Source of the DNA: an uncultured Bacteroidales bacterium
GTDB taxonomy: Bacteria > Bacteroidota > Bacteroidia > Bacteroidales > F082
Length of the DNA: 9,182 nucleotides
Assembly: GCA_946410535.1 (NCBI GenBank)
Contig: CAMKAR010000069.1
Location: forward strand, 1-9,182
Direction: 5' to 3'
The notes below the pieces were generated by a model. The model was not told where the DNA came from and made no database searches. It saw nothing but the letters and a program-made list of their open reading frames with translations. Shown in pieces: positions 1 through 8,600 of the stretch. The position numbers were made by a program, and so were the translations under genes. How positions within the stretch are numbered: position 1 is the stretch's first letter; the number at the start of each line of letters is the position of its first letter.

Positions 1-2379
1 AAGGTAGCCATCAACGACTTCGAGCTTCGTAACTTCAACACACGTTCGCATTCGTATGGCCGTGTTGCTGTAGGCCGTGTGGAATGGACCAACATCACCG
101 CCACCGACACCATGAACTTCGGCCTCGACAACCTGTCGCTCTTTGCCAAGATGGGCAACGACACCATCGCCACACAAATCAGGTGGGACGATGCCGACAC
201 CTGCGACCACAACAAATCCGCCATCGACCTGGCCTTCCATCCGCATGAGACGGGCGGCATCGTCAATATCAGCAAGGCCGACATCGTCATCAACGACTCA
301 TTGTGGAACATCGCCCCAAGCAATTTCATCGACATGAACGACGGCAGGGTGAACATCTCCAACCTGATGCTCAGCCACAACCGCCAATCGCTTCGCGTGG
401 ATGGCTATGTGCCCATGAATGAAGGTGATACGATTTCGTTGCAACTTAGGAGCTTCGACATTTCCAACTTCGACATCCTCACTAAATCCATGGGCTTCGA
501 CATTGATGGGTTCATCTCTGGCGATGCCATGCTCAGCAGCCTGAAGGCCAACCCCATGCTGCTGGCCGACCTCAACATAAAACGGCTGGGAGTGAATGGC
601 GACCTTGTGGGCGATGCAGAGATTGTTAGCTCTTGGGACAACGAGGAGAAGTCTGTCGACGTGGAGGCCGAAATCCTCAACGACGCGAAGCGGATGCTGA
701 ACGCCTACGGATCGTACTATACCGCAAGAGATGGCGACAACCTTGACTTCACCATAGCGTTGGATTCGTTGCGGTTGGCCGTTGCCAGCCCCTTCCTGAC
801 TGGCGTCGTGACGCGAATGCAAGGCTATGCCAACGGCTTGGTCGACGTCAAAGGCACGCTCAACCAGCCCGAAATCAGCGGAAAAGTCAGTATTATCGAA
901 GGCGGCTGCAAGGTCGATTACCTCAACACATTCTATACCTTCAGCCCTACGATCTTGATCGACAACAAGTCCATCTCGTTCGAGAACATGGTGATGACCG
1001 ACACGATAGGCAACACAGCACTCGTGGAAGGCGAAATCAGGCACAACCGGATGAAAGACTTCTATCTCGACCTCAAGCTGCACCCGCGCAATTTCTTAGC
1101 CATGGCCACCACAAGCAAGGACAACGACTTGTTCTATGGCTCGGCGATAGCCAATGGTTTGGTCTATGTCAAAGGCCCTGTCAACGACATCTTCTTAGGC
1201 ATCAAGGCACGAACACAGGCCGGAACGGCACTGACCATCCCACTCAACAAAGCCTCTACGGTGAAAGACAACGACTTCATCGTGTTCATCGCCCCACCTG
1301 TCGAGACTGAGGAGGATGAAGAGGAAATCCCCGAAGAGAAGGAAACGAAGAAAAGGAGCAACTTCGCCATAAGCCTCGACGTGGATGCCACCGACGACGC
1401 CACGATGAAAATCATGCTCCCAAGCGACATCGGCACCATCGAAGCGTCGGGCAACGGCAATGTGAAACTGAATACCTCGACCACCGAGCCGCTGACCATG
1501 TACGGCAACTACACCATCAGTTCGGGACGCTTCCAGCTTACCTTGATGAATGTCGTGACGCGCAACTTCTCCCTGAAGAAGGGGGGCACCATCTCGTGGT
1601 CGGGCAGCCCCACCGACGGACGCATCAACGCCACGGGTGTGTATTCCCTCAAGGCTTCCTTGGCCGATTTGGGTCTTCAAGTCGACTCAACCGCCAACAA
1701 CAACGTCAACGTCGAGTGCCTCATCCACTTGAAAGACGCCCTGCTCAACCCGACCATTTCGTTCGGAATGAACCTCCCCAATGCCAATGAGGACATCATA
1801 CAAACGGTCTATTCGCTCGTCGACACCACCAACCAAACGGTCATGGCCCAGCAGGCTCTCACGCTCTTGGTCCTGGGCAAGTTTGCCTATGCCGGCGGCT
1901 CTTCCGGTGTGACGCAGACGCTCAATCTCAGCCACATGTTTTCGGCCAATTTGCAGGTCGACATCACGAAGAACCTTAATCTTGGCGTCAGCTATCACTC
2001 AGGCGACATTGACGCCTACGACGAATATCAAGTTGCGTTGCGCACCGAGCTTTTCGAGAACCGCCTTACCATCGAGACCAATCTGGGCGTGATTGCGAGC
2101 AACAGCGTCAGCGGTGGCAATGCCTCCAACATCGTAGGCGAATTCGACCTCTACTACAAATTGAGCAAGGACGGACGGCTACAGGCGCATTTCTACAACC
2201 ATTCCAACTACAATACCAATTTCAACAGCTTCGCCATTGACAAACGGGCGCCCTACACCCAAGGCCTCGGTCTGTCCTACAGCCGCTCATTCACGACGTT
2301 CCGCGACCTGTTCAAGAAAAAAACGGTGCCTTCTAACCAACCTTTCATCTCGAAGCCCCGAAAACCAGAAAACAACTGA
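1..2379 (+). CDS. tamB: TamB-family translocation/assembly protein, C-terminal part (5' end outside window)
   Basis: The frame is open from base 1 to the TGA at 2377-2379, giving 792 visible codons. The first ATG (79) is internal, not the true start, because the frame reads straight through upstream in the same style. TamB proteins are anchored in the inner membrane and span the periplasm as a long beta-rich groove that helps deliver lipids or outer-membrane proteins to the outer membrane; Bacteroidetes members are usually about 1,500 residues, so roughly half is missing. The visible part is a long run of short amphipathic beta strands rich in Asn, Asp and Gly (for example GNYTISSGRFQLTL near visible residues 503-516, then GGTISWSGSPTDGRINATG), typical of the TamB C-terminal domain (DUF490). 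A charged Glu/Lys linker lies at about visible residues 435-452. The C-terminus (GLGLSYSRSFTTFRDLFKKK and a basic/polar tail) resembles the end of Bacteroidetes TamB proteins. The stop overlaps the next gene's start. Family assignment is confident; the exact substrate is unknown. Confidence 0.88.
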   Translation, partial: KVAINDFELRNFNTRSHSYGRVAVGRVEWTNITATDTMNFGLDNLSLFAKMGNDTIATQIRWDDADTCDHNKSAIDLAFHPHETGGIVNISKADIVINDSLWNIAPSNFIDMNDGRVNISNLMLSHNRQSLRVDGYVPMNEGDTISLQLRSFDISNFDILTKSMGFDIDGFISGDAMLSSLKANPMLLADLNIKRLGVNGDLVGDAEIVSSWDNEEKSVDVEAEILNDAKRMLNAYGSYYTARDGDNLDFTIALDSLRLAVASPFLTGVVTRMQGYANGLVDVKGTLNQPEISGKVSIIEGGCKVDYLNTFYTFSPTILIDNKSISFENMVMTDTIGNTALVEGEIRHNRMKDFYLDLKLHPRNFLAMATTSKDNDLFYGSAIANGLVYVKGPVNDIFLGIKARTQAGTALTIPLNKASTVKDNDFIVFIAPPVETEEDEEEIPEEKETKKRSNFAISLDVDATDDATMKIMLPSDIGTIEASGNGNVKLNTSTTEPLTMYGNYTISSGRFQLTLMNVVTRNFSLKKGGTISWSGSPTDGRINATGVYSLKASLADLGLQVDSTANNNVNVECLIHLKDALLNPTISFGMNLPNANEDIIQTVYSLVDTTNQTVMAQQALTLLVLGKFAYAGGSSGVTQTLNLSHMFSANLQVDITKNLNLGVSYHSGDIDAYDEYQVALRTELFENRLTIETNLGVIASNSVSGGNASNIVGEFDLYYKLSKDGRLQAHFYNHSNYNTNFNSFAIDKRAPYTQGLGLSYSRSFTTFRDLFKKKTVPSNQPFISKPRKPENN

Positions 2380-2381
2380 TG
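2377..2381 (+). other. TGATG stop/start overlap (translational coupling site)
   Basis: The TGA stop of the TamB gene (2377-2379) shares its last A with the ATG of the helicase gene (2379-2381). No Shine-Dalgarno sequence precedes it; the upstream stretch is A-rich, as is common in Bacteroidetes. Such overlaps usually allow terminating ribosomes to re-initiate, so the helicase level is probably tied to TamB translation. A second in-frame ATG at 2385 would shorten the protein by two residues and cannot be ruled out as the actual start. Coupling is inferred from the geometry. Confidence 0.7.
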
Positions 2382-5300
2382 ATTATGGATAACAGAGGCA
2401 ATTTCAAGGTTTACCAGGCCTCGGCAGGGGCTGGAAAGACCTTTACCCTCATCAAGGAATACCTGAAGCTTTGCCTCAAGAGCGAGGCCACGGTGGGCAA
2501 TTTCAGGAACATCCTCGCCATTACTTTTACCAATGCCGCAGCCAACGAGATGAAGGCGAAAATCGTCAACGCATTGCGCGAAATCATCAATAGCGAGGCT
2601 GTCGACCCTCACTCGATGGAAGCCGTCTTGATTGACGAACTCGGCATCAGCGACGAGGAACTGAAACGCAACGCGCAACGCCTGATGACTTGTATCATCC
2701 ACGATTACAGCTGTTTTTGCGTGAGCACCATCGACGCATTCGTGCAAAAACTCTCGCGAAGTTTCGCCCATGACTTGGGCCTGCCTACCCAATATGCCGT
2801 CAGCATCGACACCGACGAGGTGGCTGAGACCATCACTGAGAATTTGGGCCTGAGAATCAGCGACAAAGACGACTACCTGACCCGACTTTTGGTCGACTTC
2901 AGCAACAACCAGTTCGACAACCAACGCTCCACCGCCATCGAAACACAACTCTCTGATTTCATCAAGAAACTGATGACGGAGAAAGCCTACCAGAAAGACG
3001 AGGACAATGGTATCAAGAATCCCATCCAATATAGGCAAACGCTTGATTTTCTGAATGCTAAGACAAGCCGCTTTGAGCACGAATTGAAGACCTTGCTCGA
3101 TGATTACAAGCGCATTGAGACGCAATACAACCTCTTGGAAGAGCATTATTCATACGGCAAGAATGGCTTTGTGGCTTACCTTCGCAAACTCGGCAACAAG
3201 ACCTACGAACGGCCAAGTGCCCGATTTGCCGCAGTGCTTGAAAAGGGTAACTGCTTCTCGAAAGAGGCTGAAAAACAGTTCGGAAAGTCGCAAATCGAGA
3301 TCATTAACGCTGCGTTGTTGCCTGTTTTGGATGCTATCAAGGCCTTGGTTGACGACGAATTAGGTAAGTTCCTGTTCTACAGGTCACAACGTGATTTGCT
3401 TTACCTATATGCCTTACGCAGCCAAATACGGTTGGAGTTCGACCAAATGGCCGCTGACGACGAGGTGGTGCACATCTCGGAGTTCAACAAGCTGCTCAAC
3501 ACGGTGATGGGCGATTTTTCGGTTCCCTTTGTTTATGAGCGCATTGGCGAACGCTATCGCCATGTGTTTGTCGACGAGTTCCAAGATACCTCCATCTTGC
3601 AGTGGCAAAACCTTTTGCCGTTGATTGACAATGGATTGGCCGCTGGTGAGATGAGCATGGTGGTGGGCGATGGCAAGCAGTCGATCTATCGTTTCCGCAG
3701 CGGCGAGGTAGAACAGATTGTCCGCCTGCCCGAGATTTACGCCCTCCCCAACGACGAGCGCAAGCCTGCTTTCGTACAGTTCGAGAACAACCTGAAAGAT
3801 CATTTCGCTTTCACCAATTTGGGCACCAATTTCCGGTCGTTTGCCGAGGTGGTCGACTTCAACAATGCCTTTTTTGAGAGTGCCTATAAGGTGCTCTCGC
3901 TTGAGTCGCAAAAGGTCTATGTGTCGCAAAAGCCAGGCACCGACGAGGGCGTGCGCATCCATCAGGAGAAGAACAAGACCGACAAGGGCTTGGTGCAGGT
4001 GGAACTATACGATGCTGAAAACCAGCCGGATTATTGCTTCGGTAGGGTAGAGGCCATCGTTCGCGAGCTTGTGGAAAACCATGGCTATCGTTATGCGGAC
4101 ATCACACTGCTTACTAGAAAGTCGGACTATGGTGCTGAAATGGCAAACTATTTGAACGACAGGGAAATACCTGTCATTTCGCAAGTCTCCATCTTGCTGA
4201 AGTCGTCGGATAAGGTCCAGCTGTTGGTCAACACGTTGCGTTACTTGATGTTTGACGACAACGAAGCCAATATTGCCAACGTGCTGTATTTCTGGATGCT
4301 GACGCAAACTCATGGCTTTGAAGGCGATGTCAGCTCTTGCTTCAACGAGGTGAAAGCCATTGCTGATGGTGAAGTCGCCATCGAAACGGTGATGGGCATT
4401 GGCGAGCCTGGTGTGTTGCGAAAAGCGCTGTCGAAGGCCACATGCCTTTATGACCTTTGTGCTGCGTTGCTTCGCATTTTCCGGTTCGACGGCATTCGCG
4501 ACTCCTTTATCAATTACTTCATGGAGGAGGTGCTCAGATGGCAGTCGGGACCGAAAGAGGGCATCGTCGAGTTCCTTTCGTTTTGGGACAAGAAACAGGA
4601 CGTGCTTGCCGTGAAGTCGGAGAGCGGCAACGCGGTGAATATCATGACGATACATAAGTCGAAAGGCTTGGAGTTTCCCGTGGTCATCTATCCCGAAGCC
4701 ATCACTGATTTGGACGAGAAGCTGAATCCCAGCAAGTCGCCCGAAGAATGGCTTCGGCCACAAGATTTGGGTTTCGAGGCTATACCTAATTTGGAAAAGG
4801 TGTTGTTCAAAATGGACAAGAACGCCGAGAACATGGGCGATTTGGCATTGCAAGAAGTTGAAAAAGAGCGCGAAAGCAATCGTTTGGACAATCTCAACTT
4901 GCTTTATGTAGCCTTTACGCGAGCCGTGCAACGTCTCTATGTCATCGCCAAGCAAGGCAAGGCCGACAAGCCCAACCTCATTCGTGATTTCCTTGCCGAC
5001 CTGGGCGACCATCAGTTGGATGTGGAGGATGCTCTTGTCTATCGTTTCGGCAGTCCCGATTTCCGCAACCCGAAGGAGGAAAAGGCAAAGATGGATGCCG
5101 TTTCGTTGACGGATTCGGTTTCGGCGGATTGGCTCCAAAGGATTTCCGTGGATGCCGACCCGATGCAGCTGTGGCGTTCGGCGAGCGACCGCTTGCAACC
5201 CCGCGAGTGGGGCGAGTTGGTGCACGAGATCCTGTCGAAGATTCGTTTCGAGGCCGATATGGAAACGGTTTTGTCGCCCTATCTCTCCAACGGCACCATC

Positions 5301-5645
5301 GACGAAGAGACAGCTTCGTGGATACGCGAAATGTTCATGCAGATGTCTCGCCATCCATTGATTGGCAGGGCTTTTGCGCCTCAAGCCAAAATCAAGACGG
5401 AATCAGAAATCCTATATCATGGCGAAGTGCTGCGCCTCGACCGCTACGCCGAGCTTCCCGATGCCATTTATCTCATTGATTACAAGACTGGTAAGAAGGA
5501 AAATGCACACCAAGCCCAGGTGCAACGTTATTCTGCCGCATTGCGCGAAATGACGCAAAAGGTGATAAGGGCTTTTTTGGTGTATTTGTCGGATTCGGGT
5601 CTCAATGTGGAGGCTGTCCCTTGTCAGGTCAGTGTTGAACGATGA
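2379..5645 (+). CDS. AddA/RecB-type UvrD-family helicase with C-terminal PD-(D/E)XK nuclease
   Basis: A complete 1088-residue superfamily 1A helicase fused to a RecB-type nuclease, the arrangement of AddA and RecB, which process double-strand breaks for recombination and degrade linear DNA. Visible motifs: Walker A ASAGAGKT (14-21, K20); motif Ia ITFTNAAANEMK (48-59); Ib STIDAF (116-121); Walker B VFVDEFQDT (396-404); motif III VVGDGKQSIYRFR (428-440); motif IV GTNFRS (482-487); motif V VNIMTIHKSKGLEFPVV (753-769); motif VI LLYVAFTRA (841-849). The nuclease has GELVHEIL (945-952, H949), LRLDRY (D1021), IDYKTG (D1034, K1036) and QVQRY (1047-1051); the 13-residue gap between the two Asp residues matches my recollection of E. 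coli RecB. All catalytic residues are present, so both activities are probably intact. The length fits Bacteroidetes homologues, slightly shorter than AddA or RecB. The start at 2379 is favoured by the overlap with tamB; M3 (2385) is an alternative. No AddB-like partner lies in the window. The gene ends inside the convergent peptidase gene. Confidence 0.93.
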   Translation: MIMDNRGNFKVYQASAGAGKTFTLIKEYLKLCLKSEATVGNFRNILAITFTNAAANEMKAKIVNALREIINSEAVDPHSMEAVLIDELGISDEELKRNAQRLMTCIIHDYSCFCVSTIDAFVQKLSRSFAHDLGLPTQYAVSIDTDEVAETITENLGLRISDKDDYLTRLLVDFSNNQFDNQRSTAIETQLSDFIKKLMTEKAYQKDEDNGIKNPIQYRQTLDFLNAKTSRFEHELKTLLDDYKRIETQYNLLEEHYSYGKNGFVAYLRKLGNKTYERPSARFAAVLEKGNCFSKEAEKQFGKSQIEIINAALLPVLDAIKALVDDELGKFLFYRSQRDLLYLYALRSQIRLEFDQMAADDEVVHISEFNKLLNTVMGDFSVPFVYERIGERYRHVFVDEFQDTSILQWQNLLPLIDNGLAAGEMSMVVGDGKQSIYRFRSGEVEQIVRLPEIYALPNDERKPAFVQFENNLKDHFAFTNLGTNFRSFAEVVDFNNAFFESAYKVLSLESQKVYVSQKPGTDEGVRIHQEKNKTDKGLVQVELYDAENQPDYCFGRVEAIVRELVENHGYRYADITLLTRKSDYGAEMANYLNDREIPVISQVSILLKSSDKVQLLVNTLRYLMFDDNEANIANVLYFWMLTQTHGFEGDVSSCFNEVKAIADGEVAIETVMGIGEPGVLRKALSKATCLYDLCAALLRIFRFDGIRDSFINYFMEEVLRWQSGPKEGIVEFLSFWDKKQDVLAVKSESGNAVNIMTIHKSKGLEFPVVIYPEAITDLDEKLNPSKSPEEWLRPQDLGFEAIPNLEKVLFKMDKNAENMGDLALQEVEKERESNRLDNLNLLYVAFTRAVQRLYVIAKQGKADKPNLIRDFLADLGDHQLDVEDALVYRFGSPDFRNPKEEKAKMDAVSLTDSVSADWLQRISVDADPMQLWRSASDRLQPREWGELVHEILSKIRFEADMETVLSPYLSNGTIDEETASWIREMFMQMSRHPLIGRAFAPQAKIKTESEILYHGEVLRLDRYAELPDAIYLIDYKTGKKENAHQAQVQRYSAALREMTQKVIRAFLVYLSDSGLNVEAVPCQVSVER

Positions 5646-8600
5646 GTTTTGCGTAATATCGATTGTTAAGAGCCCTTACCATTACGATGTAAACCCCTTC
5701 TTCAAACTTGCTGACATCCAAGGCTAAGTTTTTCCGTTGGCCGCTAATCTGTTTGAGTGGTTGTCCTAACGTATTGAAAATCAAAACCTCATCGATGTTT
5801 TTCTTGTAGATGTTCACAATGTCGTTCGCAGGGTTTGGAAACATAAACATGTCGTCGTTCAAGTCTCCTTCGACTTTGACCATGATTTGCTTTGTGGCAT
5901 TGCATCCATTCACCATGGTTCCAGTGACGCTGTAATAATTGTCTTTTTCTGGATATAAAACGATGCTTGCCGTGGTGTCACCTGTCGACCAGAGATAGGT
6001 GTCGGCTCCTGAGGCACTCAATGTGATAGGTTGACCGATGAATACTGTGGTGTCGTTAGTGCATTGTAATGACGGGCGCGGATTGACCTTAAGATCCAAG
6101 TAATAGCGTTTCGTACAATAGAACTCCTTGTAATAATGCCCTGATTCTGCCAAATGCGTTCCGAAGAAATTGATACTATCGCCTTCGCAGATGTTTTTTT
6201 CAATGTAAATGTCAGTCACGGGTTTGACGGTGAGGTTGAGTCGATAGCCTATGCAATCGATAGTGTCGAAGTAAACCCCTGTTTCATAAAGAAGTGTGCC
6301 ATGAAAATCATAGGCTTCGCCCTCGCATATCGTGTCAGTTACAGGAGGAGATTCAATTAGGGGTGTCATGTTGAGGATGACCAAACTGTCGTATTGCGGC
6401 CCTGGGTATAGGAAGGTGTATGTGCCGGGCTGGGGGATGAAAATGCTGTCGTAATAATAAGGTGAGTTTTCGCAGAAGTCAAGGCTGATGGTGTGGCTGA
6501 CGTTATCGGATTCGTAGGCTCCCATGTCGGGACTCAAGTGCTTGAGACGTGGATTTCCAGCCAAGTCGGTATCAGGTTGTTGCGCAATGCCAACTCCCCG
6601 ATCGATGCAGACGCTGTGTGATTGCAGCCTCCAGTCGCCGCCATGGCCTTCGCCGCCTGCATCTATATCGGCGTCAATGAACCTGACGTGGCATTCTGGC
6701 GATTCACCATCGTTTTCGGCTGCCAGTTTGATGTTCGCTAACGATGTCGAACTGTCGTCTTGCACAGCGCAATGGTCATGGTTCATTCCAGGCCCAATTT
6801 GCTTGTATTCGCCTTGGCTGACATTGCCCCAAATGATACAATTCCTGATTTCGTGCGGCACCGCTTCGGAATGGTAAACGCCTCCGTAGTTTTCCGAACC
6901 TTCGTTTTTTACGATGGTGCAGTTGATCAAATTGGATTCTCCGTGGCAAGCTCCGCCGTTTGTTGCGGTGTTGTTGCTAAACAGGCAACTCCAATACGAT
7001 GATTTTGAACGGTTGCAATAAGCTCCGCCACCGTTTAGAGCCGAATTGTGGCTGATGGTACAATTGATGAATTGGCTCGGTGTGGTGTTTCCAATGCTAT
7101 GGATTCCTCCTCCGTTGTGCGAGGCAATATTGTCGTGAATGTTGCAACGGATGAATGTAGTGCTCCCAATGTCGTGAATGGCACCTCCGTTCTTGGCTTG
7201 GTTGTCAAAAAAATTGCAGTCAACGAATTGAATGTCGATGCTATTGAGCGACGATGATATTCCACCTCCATTTTGGACGGCACTATTGTGGCAAATCTTG
7301 CAATTGCTGACGGTTGCATGACTGGAAAGTGACATTCCTGCTCCTTCTTTTGAAATCCCGTTTTGGATGGTGAAGCCGTCGATTACGATACTGTCGCTAT
7401 CGATATTCGGCAGCACGCTGATCACCCCTTGGCGATGGTTGCCGTCGAGGATGCTGGGATGGCTCTCGAAGTCGCGGAGCGAGAGGTCGTAGTCAAAAGG
7501 TTCGTCGCCTTTGAAGCCTCCATGCAGCTTGCTATTGCGCATCAGCCAGAAGGCGTATTCGTTAATGGAATCACCCATGTAGGTGCCTTCCTTGACCCAG
7601 ATGGTGCAATTATCAAAATGCGATTTGAACAAGGCTCCTTGCAAATCGTTGGTTGAATTGCTCCACGAAGAACCGTCGCCAGTACCGCTGGGCGAGACAT
7701 AGATGATGTTGTGTTCGTCGCAATGGATAGGGATGTTGCCAATAGGCAGGATGTTGTGGATGATGGCCTGCTGCGACGTGAACCCCGAGGGGTTGTCAAG
7801 GGTGTAAAAGCCATCGGCAACGCCATCCCATCCGAAATTGAAGTGGAACAGCCCGTTTGTGTCATAACCGTCACAAATGAAAGCATGTCCGCCCAACGAC
7901 GACATGCCGCGAAAGTACACGGGGAGTTGCTTGTCGAGTTCTCGCTTGATGATTTCCTGCCAAGTTTCATCGTCGTAATAACTCCTATAAATCAATGTAG
8001 CCGTGGGAAAGCCAAAATATTGCCTAAAGGCATTGTTCGCAGCGGTGAACGAAGAATTGCTTTGATGGGCACCGTAATTCATCATAACTGCGATGCCACA
8101 ATGGCTAATTAGTTGAGCGACAGCTGGATTGCCTTCGTATAGTGTGTCACACATGCCATTCCAGTCGTACATTGTCTCTCCGAAGTTGGCGCTCAATGTT
8201 CCATAGGGAGGGCAGTCGTAGGTTAGTTCTCCAAAGCCTTTCATGGGATACTTATGGTAATAAAGTATTTGAGCCATGGCAACGGCCACACAACCTGCCG
8301 AGACATGACCGCAAGGACCGACGCTGTCCAAAGGACAGGCCTCGTTGTGGAAACAGCCTTGTCCCCAAACGGAAGTGAGCAGAGGCGCAACTTCACGATT
8401 CGTTTTTGCGGCTTTTGGTTTCTCATCGGGATGCTCAACCAAATAGTCAGTCCTATCATTATAATGGTGTATCCAATAGGCAATGTGTTCGGGCATGTTT
8501 TCAATTTTCGGCAAATCCGAACGCAAAGAATAGGCAAGCACTTCGTCCATCGCCGAAACGATGACGAAACCTTTGGGTTCCACCGAAAACACGAATAGGT

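Noticed and set aside
298..1083. Minus-strand open frame of 261 codons inside tamB
   Set aside because: Val/His/Asp-rich translation typical of an antisense shadow; the plus frame has clear TamB character.
1303..1356. Acidic Glu/Lys-rich stretch in tamB as a sign of a frameshift or foreign insertion
   Set aside because: The frame is continuous and beta-strand character resumes at once on both sides; it reads as a charged linker before the C-terminal domain.
2277..3146. Minus-strand open frame of 289 codons across the tamB/helicase junction
   Set aside because: It spans the antisense of two well-supported genes and has no motifs or promoter of its own; it is a codon-bias shadow.
4005..5384. 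Long open frame of 459 codons on the minus strand, antisense to the helicase gene
   Set aside because: It lies wholly inside a gene whose helicase and nuclease motifs are all in the plus frame; its translation shows no recognisable domain or motif order and is rich in His, Gln and Arg, as expected of a complementary-strand shadow of a codon-biased gene.
7747..8382. Possibility that the C10 domain is a catalytically dead binding module
   Set aside because: The probable oxyanion Gln (Q141), nucleophile C164, H299 and the N-F-G-W segment are all in their expected contexts.
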